64,000 bases of DNA. Origin: Methanothermobacter sp. Lineage in GTDB: Archaea > Methanobacteriota > Methanobacteria > Methanobacteriales > DSM-23052. The position numbers were made by a program, and so were the translations under genes. Within the stretch, counting starts at the first letter, position 1. Every line of letters starts with the position of its first letter. The notes under the pieces were generated by a model. That model did not search any database and was not told the origin of the DNA. It saw only the letters and a program-made list of their open reading frames with translations. Shown one piece after another: positions 50,337-59,491 of this stretch. The stretch covers positions 203,267 to 267,266 of the forward strand of contig JASFYN010000001.1 of NCBI GenBank assembly GCA_030055615.1, read 5' to 3'.

Positions 50337-51032
50337 ATGGATCCATTAACATTAATAGGAGCAATTACAGTTGGAGGAATACTTGTAGGTGGAGGCGTTC
50401 ACTTCGTACCTGTAGGAGGAGCCCCAGCTGCCATGGCAACAGCAACAGGAGTAGGTACAGGTACTGCTATGCTAGCAGCCGGTGCAGGTATGACTGGACT
50501 GATAACAGCAGCGGCAATGACAGGCCAAAACCCAGTATTGATACTGGCTGCAGGAGCAGTTGGTGCTATGCTAATGTTAGGTATAACTATGCTTTTTGGT
50601 AACCTAGTTTACGTGTTTGGTGTAGGTACAATCCCAGTATCAGCAAAAGTCGACAGAGACCCTATAACAAGACTTGAACAGAAAGACTATGTAACTCCAG
50701 GTACAGAGGGTCATGGTCTCCCAACAGTCTGTTTTGTGAGTGGTCTTATAGGAGCAGCCCTCGGTGGAATAGGGGGTGGCCTAGTATACTGGGCATTACA
50801 ACAGGCACTACTCCCATCCTATGGGATGTTAGGAGCAGCTACAATCGCAGGGATATTCGCTGTGGGAGTGTTCTTCATTAATGCTGTGATTGCATCATAC
50901 AATATTGGTGGTACCATCGAAGGATTCCATGATCCCAAGTTTAAGAGGATTGGTAGAGGCATATTATCTTGTCTCATCGCCTCCCTAATAGCCGGAATAT
51001 TTTCAACATTATTGATCGGAGGTGTATTCTAA
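50337..51032 (+). CDS. mtrD: Tetrahydromethanopterin S-methyltransferase, subunit D
   Basis: Membrane subunit with about six hydrophobic, glycine/alanine-rich helices ([31 protein letters not shown] near 42-70). The loop [32 protein letters not shown] near 107-137 is typical. MtrD with C and E is thought to form the Na+ path. ATG follows GGGAGGAATAAATA, overlapping the mtrE end by spacing of 3 bp. Confidence 0.95.
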   Translation: MDPLTLIGAITVGGILVGGGVHFVPVGGAPAAMATATGVGTGTAMLAAGAGMTGLITAAAMTGQNPVLILAAGAVGAMLMLGITMLFGNLVYVFGVGTIPVSAKVDRDPITRLEQKDYVTPGTEGHGLPTVCFVSGLIGAALGGIGGGLVYWALQQALLPSYGMLGAATIAGIFAVGVFFINAVIASYNIGGTIEGFHDPKFKRIGRGILSCLIASLIAGIFSTLLIGGVF

Positions 51033-51842
51033 ATGACTGTAGCAGCTGGAGGTCCTACAGCCGCGGCAATCCCAGAGAGCAGATTGTTGGCCCTTGGGAT
51101 CTTAGGCGGCCTTGTGGGGATATACTTATCTAGTGTTCCTATTATTGGGGCGTTACTTGCATGTCTTGGTGCGGTTTGTGCCATAGTATGGGGTGCTGAT
51201 GCCATTAGAAGAGTTGCAAGTTATGGTCTTGGTACAGGTGTGCCATCTATAGGTTATATGTCAGTGGCTATTGGCATAGTGGGTTTAGTTGCTGGGGTAG
51301 CCGCTCCTATGGTAGTGGCCGTTCCTGAGATGGCAATACCTATTATAGGCTTGATACTTGCAATGATACTCGGAGCTGTTGTGGGATTCTTAGGCCAGAA
51401 GGTCTTGAAGATGAAGATCCCCATACTTACAAGATGTACTGCAGAGATTTCAGGAGCCGCCGCATTATCTGTCCTAGGATTTATAATAGCTTTAGCTGGT
51501 AATTACACCATGAAAACATTAGTAAGTTCAGTTATTGCCACAGGATTCATCGCCTTACTGTTCATATTAAATACTATGGCTATCCAGCATCCATTTAATG
51601 CATGCCTAGGACCAAACGAAAACCAGAGGAGAACCCTTAAATTAGCAGCAGCGTGCGGATTCCTTTCAATGGCTGTGATAGGATTACTATCATTTTCAAC
51701 CAATCCACAATGGTGGCTTGTATTAGTTATAGGCGCCATAGGATGGCTAATAACCTTCAGAGCATTTATCAGCGCAACCTTTGAAGATGCAGCTTCTGTT
51801 AAGTGGACTGGATTATGGCCTAAGGAGGAAGAATTCGAATAA
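51033..51842 (+). CDS. mtrC: Tetrahydromethanopterin S-methyltransferase, subunit C
   Basis: Membrane subunit of about 269 residues with roughly eight hydrophobic segments. It begins MTVAAGGPTAAAIPESRLLALGILGGLVGIYLS; the loop MAIQHPFNACLGPNENQRRTLKLAAACGFLSM near 184-215 is characteristic. The start codon follows the mtrD stop directly, with GGAGGTG inside the mtrD 3' end, so the two are coupled. Confidence 0.95.
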   Translation: MTVAAGGPTAAAIPESRLLALGILGGLVGIYLSSVPIIGALLACLGAVCAIVWGADAIRRVASYGLGTGVPSIGYMSVAIGIVGLVAGVAAPMVVAVPEMAIPIIGLILAMILGAVVGFLGQKVLKMKIPILTRCTAEISGAAALSVLGFIIALAGNYTMKTLVSSVIATGFIALLFILNTMAIQHPFNACLGPNENQRRTLKLAAACGFLSMAVIGLLSFSTNPQWWLVLVIGAIGWLITFRAFISATFEDAASVKWTGLWPKEEEFE

Positions 51843-51857
51843 AAGGAGGATATAGAA

Positions 51858-52166
51858 ATGGTAGACATGTTACCCTTGATTAAGGTTGTCCCTGAATTTA
51901 ATTATAGTCTGGATCCTTCCACTGGTGTAATAGGGGCGGCCGTCGGAAGAGAACTTCTAATATTATCCATGGATGAGATAAACGAGCAGATAGCTGCTTT
52001 AGAGGCCACAGCAGATGATCTTGTTAATTCATTGGATCCGAGCACAGTACCAGAGGGATCATACCCCGGTAGAGAGGGAGTATACCTCACCGCGGGTAAA
52101 CTAACCAACATAGTCTATGGTTTCATCCTTGGCATGATCCTGCTGTGCGCCTGGATACTCTTATAG
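51858..52166 (+). CDS. mtrB: Tetrahydromethanopterin S-methyltransferase, subunit B
   Basis: A 102-residue subunit with a soluble N-terminus ([35 protein letters not shown]) and one C-terminal membrane helix (about 82-101). It starts at ATG after GGAGGATATAGAA. The position between mtrC and mtrA is standard. Confidence 0.94.
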   Translation: MVDMLPLIKVVPEFNYSLDPSTGVIGAAVGRELLILSMDEINEQIAALEATADDLVNSLDPSTVPEGSYPGREGVYLTAGKLTNIVYGFILGMILLCAWILL

Positions 52167-52178
52167 GAGGTGTTTTTT

Positions 52179-52898
52179 ATGGTTGAGAAAAAGGCTCCTG
52201 CTGAGGGTTGGCCTGTTGTGAATGGCGATTATGTTGTGGGCGACCCTGAGAGTCCTGTGGCTGCAGTGACTCTCGCCAGCCATATTGAGGATATCCCTCA
52301 TGAAGCTGGCGCTGCTATCGCCGGGCCTTGTAAGACAGAGAACATTGGCATTGAGAAGGTTATTGCTAATGTGATCTCCAATCCTAATATCAGATTCCTT
52401 GTACTTTGTGGTTCAGAGGTTCAGGGTCATATTGTGGGTCAGAGTATGGCTGCACTTTACGAGAACGGAGTGGACCCAGAACAGAACAGGAAGATCATAG
52501 GCGCTGATGGTGCAATACCCTACATTGAGAACATACCAGATGAGGGCATAGAAAGATTCCAGAAGCAATTAGAACTTGTCAACATGATAGATGTTGAAGA
52601 CCCCGAGCAGATAAAAGCGAAAGTCAAAGAGTGCATAGAAAAAGACCCAGGAGCATTCGAAGAAGAAGCCATGGTAATAGAAGTGGAAGAAGAAGCCGAG
52701 GAAGAGGTTGGCGAAGAAGTTAGGCCCGTGGCAGCGGAGACAGCGCTCATAGAAGCTAGGATGAGAAACATACAAACCCAGGTTAAAATGATAGGTTCCA
52801 CTAACCGGATGTTCGCAGGCATGTACTCAGGGAAAGTCCAAGGCATAATGATAGGCTTGGCTTTTACATTAGTCTTGGGATTGCTATTAATGATATAG
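52179..52898 (+). CDS. mtrA: Tetrahydromethanopterin S-methyltransferase, subunit A (corrinoid protein)
   Basis: Carries the B12 cofactor that shuttles the methyl group. In [10 protein letters not shown] the His is residue 84 from this start, the position of the known cobalt-ligand histidine. An acidic linker ([14 protein letters not shown] near 168-182) and one C-terminal membrane helix (about 222-238) follow. A GTG at 52170 belongs to the GGAGGTG ribosome site, so ATG 52179 is the start. Length 239 is normal. Confidence 0.96.
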   Translation: MVEKKAPAEGWPVVNGDYVVGDPESPVAAVTLASHIEDIPHEAGAAIAGPCKTENIGIEKVIANVISNPNIRFLVLCGSEVQGHIVGQSMAALYENGVDPEQNRKIIGADGAIPYIENIPDEGIERFQKQLELVNMIDVEDPEQIKAKVKECIEKDPGAFEEEAMVIEVEEEAEEEVGEEVRPVAAETALIEARMRNIQTQVKMIGSTNRMFAGMYSGKVQGIMIGLAFTLVLGLLLMI

Positions 52899-52911
52899 TG
52901 GAGGTAATAGA

Positions 52912-53133
52912 ATGGTGATCAAATTATCAAGTAAACCAAATGTCCGAGGCATAAAAAATGTCACAGAAGATATAAGGTACAGGACCCAATTAATCGGTAG
53001 AGATGGCAGATTATTCGCGGGCTTGATAGCCACTAGGATAAGTGGAATTAGCTATGGTCTCATCATAGCATTTATCCTAGGTGTGATAATACCGTTACTA
53101 ATGTCGTACGTGAAGGTACGTGGGGTGATCTAA
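52912..53133 (+). CDS. mtrF: Tetrahydromethanopterin S-methyltransferase, subunit F
   Basis: A 73-residue subunit with the family core RYRTQLIGRDGRLFAGLIATRISG and one C-terminal membrane helix. The core resembles the end of MtrA ([18 protein letters not shown]), a known relation between the two. The ATG follows GGAGGTAATAGA. mtrG starts at the next base after its stop. Confidence 0.94.
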   Translation: MVIKLSSKPNVRGIKNVTEDIRYRTQLIGRDGRLFAGLIATRISGISYGLIIAFILGVIIPLLMSYVKVRGVI

Positions 53134-53376
53134 TTGGCTGAGGAAGAGACTATACCTCGCGTGATGGTATCTGCTGAGGAATTCAACAAAGCTAATGAAC
53201 GCCTAGACGATGTCGAAGAGAAAGTTGAATTCGTAGTCGGGGAGTATTCCCAGAGACTAGGCCAGCAGATAGGTAGGGATGTTGGGATCCTATATGGTAT
53301 AATTATAGGCCTTTTAATCCTTTTAGCTACAAGACTTTTATTCGCAGGATTTATAAAATCCCTATTGGGATTCTAA
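53134..53376 (+). CDS. mtrG: Tetrahydromethanopterin S-methyltransferase, subunit G
   Basis: An 80-residue subunit with a soluble acidic helix ([39 protein letters not shown]) and one membrane helix at about 52-72. The TTG start has GGTGAT four bases upstream, within the last codons of mtrF. The order FGH is the usual end of the mtr operon. Confidence 0.93.
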   Translation: MAEEETIPRVMVSAEEFNKANERLDDVEEKVEFVVGEYSQRLGQQIGRDVGILYGIIIGLLILLATRLLFAGFIKSLLGF

Positions 53377-53399
53377 AATAATTATTTGGGAGGTATAAC

Positions 53400-54335
53400 A
53401 TGTTTAGGTTTGATAAAGAACAAGAGGTATTTGACATAGCTGGTGTTAAAGTTGGAGGTCAACCTGGAGAATATCCAACAGTCCTAGCTGGAACAATATT
53501 CTATCCTGGGCAGGACATTTTTGAAGATGAAAAGAAGGATATTTTTAATAAGGAGAAAGCGGAGGCCCTGATAAAACTTCAGGAAGAAATGTCTGACACG
53601 ACTGGTAATCCTTGTTTCGTGGGTATACAAGCTGAAGATGGCGAGGCAATGGCTAACCATATAGATTTCGTCGTTGAGGTTACAGATGCGCCATTCCTCA
53701 TAGACTCAACAGTTGCTGATGCGAGACTTGCAGGGGCTAGACATGCTGATGAAATAGGTGTTGCTGACAGGGCCATATACAATTCTATAAACATGTCAAT
53801 TGATGATGATGAAATTGCAGGGTTAAAGGATACTGGTGTGTCATCTGCTGTAGTTTTAGGTTTCAACGCCCAAGATCCTAGTGTTAAGGGTAGGATTGCC
53901 ATATGGGAAGATGGTGGAGGCATGATCCATAAAGGATTGCTAGAAATTGCAGCAGAATGTGGTATTGATAAGCCACTTATGGATGTTGCAGTAACACCAT
54001 TGGGTGCAGGTGCAGGGCATGCAGTAAGAACAGCCTTTGCTGTGAAGAGCAAATGGGGTTATCCTGTCGGCAGCGCTATCCACAATGTACCATCTGCTTG
54101 GAATTGGGTGCGAGAGTTTAGAAAAGAGCACAGGGAGGTTTGGCCTGTCTGTGATGTGGGCTCCAATTTCATACAGCAGATGACAGGCTCAGATTGGATA
54201 TTCTATGGTCCAATAGAGAATGTGAGGATGGCTTTCGCAGGTTGTGCGATGACTGATATCTTCATATGCGAAGCAGCCATGGACTTGGGCACAGAACCCC
54301 AAACAGAGGACCACCCATATTACAAGCTCCTCTAA
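53400..54335 (+). CDS. mtrH: Tetrahydromethanopterin S-methyltransferase, subunit H
   Basis: The soluble subunit that transfers methyl from methyl-tetrahydromethanopterin to the MtrA corrinoid. It begins MFRFDKEQEVFDIAGVKVGGQPGEYPTVLAGTIFY. VTPLGAGAGHAVRTAFAVKSKWGYPVG near 200-226 and FYGPIENVRMAFAGCAMTDIFI near 270-290 are typical. Length 311 is normal. Its ATG follows GGGAGGTATAAC. The operon ends here in T-rich DNA. Confidence 0.96.
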   Translation: MFRFDKEQEVFDIAGVKVGGQPGEYPTVLAGTIFYPGQDIFEDEKKDIFNKEKAEALIKLQEEMSDTTGNPCFVGIQAEDGEAMANHIDFVVEVTDAPFLIDSTVADARLAGARHADEIGVADRAIYNSINMSIDDDEIAGLKDTGVSSAVVLGFNAQDPSVKGRIAIWEDGGGMIHKGLLEIAAECGIDKPLMDVAVTPLGAGAGHAVRTAFAVKSKWGYPVGSAIHNVPSAWNWVREFRKEHREVWPVCDVGSNFIQQMTGSDWIFYGPIENVRMAFAGCAMTDIFICEAAMDLGTEPQTEDHPYYKLL

Positions 54336-54353
54336 ATTTTGTGGGGCTATCCT

Positions 54354-54374
54354 CTTTTTTATTATATTTTTTTT
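54354..54374 (+). terminator. T-rich terminator of the mtr operon
   Basis: Two T runs (54355-54360 and 54367-54374) follow mtrH within 20-40 bases, with no clear hairpin before them. This fits U-tract termination in archaea. The exchanger gene starts only 17 bases after the second run. Confidence 0.55.
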
Positions 54375-54390
54375 ATCGTAACCTTTAAAT

Positions 54391-55377
54391 TTGATTACTG
54401 CTAATGGATTTTTTGGTGATGTTTTGATAATTGCAGTTGTCCTAGTTATTGCATTGGTCATATCATTAGTCATAGTTATAAAATCCGCAAATGTCTTCGT
54501 GGACAATCTGGTGGAGGTCGGGGCTGCTTTCGGGATATCAGAGGTCATACTTGGTGTTACGGCATCTGCTATTGGGACTTCTTTACCTGAATTTGGTTCC
54601 GCGGTTATAGCTTCACTTTCTGAAAGTACGGAGATCGGTGTGGGTTGTGTTATAGGGTCTAATATTTGGAATATTGCTGGGATATTAGGCATTTCAGCGA
54701 TAGTTGCAGGGAGTATTGGCGCTGAATCAACAGGTATTAAGAGAGATTTCACGGCTACTCTTTTAACAGCTATTGTACTAATGTTTTTCATGTTCATGGG
54801 TAATATCGGGAGATTTGCCGCTTTTGTCATGATATTATTGTATTCTATTTATTTCTGGCGTCTTATAAAAGCCCAGAAGGACTATAACAGGGAACATGAA
54901 GAAAATAGGAGGAAATTAGATCCTAGGATCGTTATTTTCACGTTTCTTGGATTTGCTGGGCTCGTGGCAGGATGCAGGATCCTAGTTTATACTGCTGTTG
55001 GACTTGCAAGGATAATTGGAGTTCCTGAGATGATAATGGGATTATTCACACTCGCCATTGGAACAAGCATACCAGAGTTTGTTGTTACACTTTCATCTGC
55101 AATTAAAGGACTCCATCATCTATCAATTGGAACCGTACTTGGAAGTAACACCTTCAATATACTTGTAGGTATAGGAGTTCCTGCACTTATAAAATCAATC
55201 CCAGTTGACCCTTTATCATTAAAGTTGGATGCTCCAGTTATGATAATAGTAACTATCCTACTACTGTTACTAATAAAACAGGGGAACATGAAACTTAAAA
55301 GAAATGGAGGCATAATATTATTTGGTGTATACCTATTATATACGTTTATTAGACTAAATGGTGTTGGATATGTATAG
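54391..55377 (+). CDS. Na+/Ca2+ exchanger-like antiporter (CaCA family)
   Basis: A membrane protein with about ten hydrophobic segments and the two alpha repeats of the CaCA family: [18 protein letters not shown] near 50-67, with [11 protein letters not shown], and [24 protein letters not shown] near 215-238, with [12 protein letters not shown]. These carry the ion-binding Glu and Asn residues. The start is uncertain: TTG 54391 sits close to a TTTAAAT box and might be leaderless; TTG 54424 has GGTGAT three bases before it. It overlaps usp by 8 bp. Confidence 0.87.
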   Translation: MITANGFFGDVLIIAVVLVIALVISLVIVIKSANVFVDNLVEVGAAFGISEVILGVTASAIGTSLPEFGSAVIASLSESTEIGVGCVIGSNIWNIAGILGISAIVAGSIGAESTGIKRDFTATLLTAIVLMFFMFMGNIGRFAAFVMILLYSIYFWRLIKAQKDYNREHEENRRKLDPRIVIFTFLGFAGLVAGCRILVYTAVGLARIIGVPEMIMGLFTLAIGTSIPEFVVTLSSAIKGLHHLSIGTVLGSNTFNILVGIGVPALIKSIPVDPLSLKLDAPVMIIVTILLLLLIKQGNMKLKRNGGIILFGVYLLYTFIRLNGVGYV

Positions 55378-55801
55378 GAAAATTCTTGTTGCAACTATGG
55401 GCGAATACATGGATGAACTAATAGAGCACACCTTGGACTTACTTCATGGTAGGGAAGCTGAGGTCTTATGTTTATATGTTGTCGACACTTCAGTACCCTT
55501 CTTAACCCCCCGGAAGATTAAGGACATGATGGCGAAGGAACTGCGGCAAAAAGGAGAACAAATAATAGAAGAAATGAAAAAGGGCTTAAACGGCCCACAG
55601 AACCCTAACATAAAATTTAGAGGCGTTATAAGGGAGGGGGACCCCGCGGAGGAAATCGTTAAATTCGCAGAAGAAGAAAATGTTGATGTTATCGTATTAG
55701 GGACTGGTAAAAGTCTTGTTGATAAACATTTACTTGGGAGCGTATCAGAAAAAGTTGTACATTACGCCCCTTGTACTATTCACCTTGTAAGGACAATATA
55801 A
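55370..55801 (+). CDS. Universal stress protein (UspA family)
   Basis: A 143-residue Usp-fold protein. It starts [25 protein letters not shown]. The nucleotide-binding end is [38 protein letters not shown], close to the ATP-binding pattern G-2X-G-9X-G(S/T). The longer frame begins at 55358; ATG 55370 has GGTG six bases upstream and is preferred. It overlaps the exchanger gene and may modulate it (inference). Confidence 0.87.
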   Translation: MYRKILVATMGEYMDELIEHTLDLLHGREAEVLCLYVVDTSVPFLTPRKIKDMMAKELRQKGEQIIEEMKKGLNGPQNPNIKFRGVIREGDPAEEIVKFAEEENVDVIVLGTGKSLVDKHLLGSVSEKVVHYAPCTIHLVRTI

Positions 55802-55859
55802 TAAATGATAAATGTTTATACCTTCTGTAACCAGCTTTTACTATCAATCTTTTTTGTAA

Positions 55860-55872
55860 AAATTTTATATCC
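55860..55872 (+). promoter_or_regulatory. TATA-like element upstream of mmp14
   Basis: The stretch AATTTTATATCC region (about 55860-55872) lies some 45-55 bases before the ATG at 55917 and predicts transcription from about 55892. The rest of the 115-bp spacer is AT-rich with no gene. Confidence 0.4.
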
Positions 55873-55916
55873 AAATTATGATAATTAAATCAACCAATAA
55901 CGTGGGGGTACCAAGC

Positions 55917-57401
55917 ATGTCATTTCTGAGTAGACTTTTCGGTCCTAAACCAGTAATAGCTAAAAGTAGGTATAAGACCATAGAGGAAATAAAGGCATCA
56001 CCCTTCACAAAAAAGACTGTAGGTTCTGGGTACGCGTTAAACCCTGATGTATATTATATAGTGGCCTCAGTAGAGTTGGGTAACACCACCACTAAGTGCA
56101 TACTAACTGCAACTAATCTTAACACAAGTCGGAGCTACCTCCTAGATAAGACTGTTAACATGACAAGGGACATAAGACCCCCAAAACCTGGTGAAGAAGT
56201 CTTTGGTAAAACGGTATGGGGTGTTGAACTAACAAAAGAGTCAGTAGCCGAACTCGTAAGGGACACGATCCTAGAATCGGCTAAGAGGGCCCGGATAGAT
56301 ATAGAAAAAGATCTTGACTTTGTGGTAAGATCTACTGGTGTTACAGCAGGGTTCGCATCACCCAAAGATGTTGGCCAACTCATCATAGCACTTGCAGAAG
56401 GATGTTTAAAGGCTGGTATACCACCAAGGAAGATGGCACCAGCCCTTTCGGTTGATAATCTACCCCCACGTTTAAGAAAATTTTCACTCCTAGATAAAGT
56501 GATATTTGATGGTGCTGTGGCGAGTGTGATACCACCCACTGGTAGGCAAGTGGTCGCTAATGAAATGGAAGGCGAATTAGTCACAGCAGGGATAAAAATA
56601 GGAGCTAAATGGACAAATGTAGATTACAGGAATCCTTGCGTTTCATTAGATTTTGGCACAACACTCGCAGGGCGTATAGTCAACAGTGCAGAACCCTACG
56701 CGAGAACCATTGGAAACTTCTGCGGCCTTGCAGGGGCCATACCTGACGCCCTCATAAGAGGGACTGAAATGGTCGACAAGGAAGGCGGAGCAGCCATAGA
56801 CCTTTATAAAAAATCCATCCTAAAAGGGGCTGATTGGAAAAAAGCGCGCGAAAACGCAGAGATGGTGCACGAAAAGGTAATAGACATAAGAAAAGTACCT
56901 GAAAATCGTAAAAGATTTGGCACAGTCCCTGTTGACCCCGAAGCTGCATATGAGGCAGGCACAACACTCATAGGCTGTGACGCTGGGAAAAATGGTGACA
57001 AACTCCCAGAACTTACGAAGATTGGGCGTGAAATATACCATGAGGATGGTATACACACATTATTCGCAACCCTAGATTATGTGAGTGCACTTATAGCAAA
57101 AAGGCTCATAGATGAGGCCTTCGAAGAAGGAGTTATAGAAGAAGGTTCAATTTTGGGGGTGACAGGAAGAGCAGGTATAACAGGTGAAAAACCAAGACTA
57201 ATACTAGAATATGTTAATAAGAGGTTTAAGGAGGTTGTGTTCGTATCAGATGCCCTTGCCCTCGGAGCCGCTGTAATGGCCCGTTGTATGAATTCCATGG
57301 GCACGCCTCACACACCAATAGGTGGCAGACAAGGAGGACCATGCATACTTGGGATGAGGAGGAAAATACAACGCAAAAAAGAAGAAAAATGGATCGAATA
57401 G
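55917..57401 (+). CDS. mmp14: Methanogenesis marker protein 14
   Basis: A methanogen-specific protein with an ASKHA-ATPase-like look. VASVELGNTTTKCILTATNL near 48-68 resembles a phosphate-1 motif, VSLDFGTTLAGRI near 243 resembles phosphate 2, and GVTGRAGITGEKPR near 415 and VSDALALGAAVMARCMNSMGTP near 443 complete the fold. Its role is unknown; an ATP-driven role such as reductive activation is inferred by likeness to activator ATPases. The frame opens at 55878; ATG 55917 has GGGGGT seven bases upstream. It overlaps cobY by 13 bp. Confidence 0.88.
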   Translation: MSFLSRLFGPKPVIAKSRYKTIEEIKASPFTKKTVGSGYALNPDVYYIVASVELGNTTTKCILTATNLNTSRSYLLDKTVNMTRDIRPPKPGEEVFGKTVWGVELTKESVAELVRDTILESAKRARIDIEKDLDFVVRSTGVTAGFASPKDVGQLIIALAEGCLKAGIPPRKMAPALSVDNLPPRLRKFSLLDKVIFDGAVASVIPPTGRQVVANEMEGELVTAGIKIGAKWTNVDYRNPCVSLDFGTTLAGRIVNSAEPYARTIGNFCGLAGAIPDALIRGTEMVDKEGGAAIDLYKKSILKGADWKKARENAEMVHEKVIDIRKVPENRKRFGTVPVDPEAAYEAGTTLIGCDAGKNGDKLPELTKIGREIYHEDGIHTLFATLDYVSALIAKRLIDEAFEEGVIEEGSILGVTGRAGITGEKPRLILEYVNKRFKEVVFVSDALALGAAVMARCMNSMGTPHTPIGGRQGGPCILGMRRKIQRKKEEKWIE

Positions 57402-58033
57402 AAGCTGTAATAATGGCGGGTGGGAAAGGCACGCGCCTCAACCTAGAACATGAGAAACCACTCATCCCAGCAGGTGGAAAACCTCTCATAGACCATGTAC
57501 TAGAAAACCTTGAAGGATCCGAGAACATTCAAGGTATAACGATTGCAACAAGTCCAAACACTCCAAGGACAGAGGAACATGTGAAAAAGTTGGGGTATAA
57601 CATAATCCGCACCAGTGGCCAAGGTTACATAGAAGATCTTGGGGAGATATTATCCTATTTCGAAGAAAAAGGCGATTATATTATATTCATTATAAATGCG
57701 GACTTGCCATTGGTGAGTTCATCCATCATTGATGAAATAATAGAACATTATAAAGCTTCTGGAGTGGAAGCGCTCACCGTTTTTGTACCTCTTAAAGTTT
57801 ACAAGGATCATGGTCTTATACCGTCTAGTTCATGGAAAGGTATGGTGCCGAGCGGGGTAAATATATTAAGGAGTAAAAATAAGATACAAAAACAAGAAGT
57901 TTTAAAGATCCCAAGATTGGAACTTGCACTAAACATAAACACTCTTAGGGATCTTATATTCCTCAAAAAGAGATTAGGTGATGATGTTGGAAGAAAAAAC
58001 TCTAATAAAAGGAGAAGAAAAATATTGGAGTGA
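57389..58033 (+). CDS. cobY: Adenosylcobinamide-phosphate guanylyltransferase CobY
   Basis: Archaeal replacement for CobU in the lower-ligand steps of B12 synthesis. The GTP-binding start is MAGGKGTRLNLEHEKPLIPAGGKPLIDH, and INADLPLVSSSIIDEI near 95 follows, as in CobY (MTH1152 type). Length 214 is near normal. The longer frame runs back inside mmp14; ATG 57389 fits the family. B12 is needed by MtrA and by the B12-radical-SAM enzyme nearby. Confidence 0.9.
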   Translation: MDRIEAVIMAGGKGTRLNLEHEKPLIPAGGKPLIDHVLENLEGSENIQGITIATSPNTPRTEEHVKKLGYNIIRTSGQGYIEDLGEILSYFEEKGDYIIFIINADLPLVSSSIIDEIIEHYKASGVEALTVFVPLKVYKDHGLIPSSSWKGMVPSGVNILRSKNKIQKQEVLKIPRLELALNINTLRDLIFLKKRLGDDVGRKNSNKRRRKILE

Positions 58034-58253
58034 CATTAAGGGTTATCAGGTTGCTACGAATAATGCTAGGATACTCGGCGAACTCGAAGAACTCATAATC
58101 AACGATAAAACGGGTAAAATAATAGACATAGTCATAAAAGTAGAAAAAGGGAGGAATATCACGGTAAAAGGTGCGAAGAAAAAGGGTGACCGCCTATTCG
58201 TGCCATTTGGAAAGGTGGAGAAGGTTGGGGAGTTCATAATAATAGCTGAATAA
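57987..58253 (+). CDS. PRC-barrel domain protein
   Basis: An 88-residue protein with a PRC-barrel core (WSDIKGYQVATNNARILGELEELIINDKTGKIIDIVIKVEK, then DRLFVPFGKVEKVGEFIII). Such domains bind RNA or protein partners in archaea, as in RimM-like and CdvA relatives. GTG 57978, ATG 57981 and 57984 overlap the ribosome site AGGTGAT; TTG 57987, four bases after it, fits the pattern seen at mtrG. It overlaps the cobY 3' end by 47 bp and converges on sufBD. Confidence 0.75.
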   Translation: MEEKTLIKGEEKYWSDIKGYQVATNNARILGELEELIINDKTGKIIDIVIKVEKGRNITVKGAKKKGDRLFVPFGKVEKVGEFIIIAE

Positions 58254-58258
58254 CACAT

Positions 58259-59491
58259 TTACATTCCCTTTAGGCTCATATCAAGCATTCTCTTTGTTTC
58301 CTCTGCAAGTTCTGGTGGTAAACCTTTTATATCCATGCTGAGGAAACCTCTAACTATCATAGATGCTGCTTCTTCCTCTGTCAAACCCCTAGATGTTAAG
58401 TATAATATTTCTTCTTCAGCGATTTTCCCAACAGCAGCCTCATGGGACATTTCAAGGTCTGTTGCACTACCCACGAGTTCAGGGACGGCATATATCATGG
58501 AATCATCAGATAATACAAGACCATGACATTCCAAATGCCCCTTAACCTCTGGGACTCTCCCTGCTAAATGACCCCTTGAATATATCTTTGATTTATCCTT
58601 TGAAACTGCCCTTGATACTATCTCTGCACTGGCCCCTTTACCTTCAAGGATAACCCTAGAGCCCATATCAAGTATGGATTCCTTTCGACCTCCAAGTATT
58701 GACTGGAAAACAACCCTGGAATTTTCACCTGTACAATAAGCTGTTGGGTATGATTGTATACTCTTAACAGGACTTGTAAGTATATAATTGTTTATGAAAG
58801 TTGCATTATCCCCTACCATGATGCCTGTCCTTGGCCTCACCTCTACTTGTTCGGCCCAATTATGGACCATTGTAAATGTGACCTTTGCACCCTCTTTTAT
58901 ATAAAATTCTGATATACCGAGGTGTATTGCTGAGCTTACATCTTCTCCTGTGGCACAGCCAGTTATTATATGTAGTTCAGAATTTTCTTCTGCGATTATA
59001 ATATTATGTGCTGTTTGCATGACCCTTTCGTCGCCTATGAACATGCAGGCTTGGAGTGGGAATATCTCTCTTGAATTTGGTTTGGATCTTATGAAGTATC
59101 CGCCTATATTCCCTTCAGATTCTCTTAGGGCTGTGTGTGCAGTGTACTTGTCGGTGTCTGGTGCTACAACTTTCCACATGTAATCTTTAAGCCAATTGTA
59201 TTTTTCTAGGGCGACGTTTAGGCCCATTATTTCAACGGCCTTTGAAGCTTGACTTGAGTATATTCCTGTTTGGTCTAATTGTATGAACGTGCCTACTCTT
59301 TCTTTTTCTGTGGGGTCGACACCAACTTTGAGTAGGGTTTCTCTCATCTTCTTCGGCACTTCTGTCGCCTTGTTGATCCTTTCATGTTCTCCTGCTTCCT
59401 CTTTTATGAACTTTTCAAGGTCTATGTCATAACCGTATGGTGCTTTTTTCTCTTTTGCCTTTTCAGCTTTTTTTATTGTGTCTGGAAACAT
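58259..59491 (-). CDS. sufB: SufBD-type Fe-S cluster scaffold protein
   Basis: Scaffold that with SufC assembles Fe-S clusters, the main system in methanogens. The right-handed helix region carries INNYILTSPVKSIQSYPTAYCTGENSRVVFQSILGG and SRGHLAGRVPEVKGHLECHGLVLSDDS, with ELVGSATDLEMSHEAAVGKIAEEEILYLTSRGLTEEEA near the end, the SufB/SufD signature with Glu and His ligands. Length 410 is typical of the single archaeal SufBD. It overlaps sufC by 19 bp. Confidence 0.93.
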   Translation of the reverse strand: MFPDTIKKAEKAKEKKAPYGYDIDLEKFIKEEAGEHERINKATEVPKKMRETLLKVGVDPTEKERVGTFIQLDQTGIYSSQASKAVEIMGLNVALEKYNWLKDYMWKVVAPDTDKYTAHTALRESEGNIGGYFIRSKPNSREIFPLQACMFIGDERVMQTAHNIIIAEENSELHIITGCATGEDVSSAIHLGISEFYIKEGAKVTFTMVHNWAEQVEVRPRTGIMVGDNATFINNYILTSPVKSIQSYPTAYCTGENSRVVFQSILGGRKESILDMGSRVILEGKGASAEIVSRAVSKDKSKIYSRGHLAGRVPEVKGHLECHGLVLSDDSMIYAVPELVGSATDLEMSHEAAVGKIAEEEILYLTSRGLTEEEAASMIVRGFLSMDIKGLPPELAEETKRMLDMSLKGM

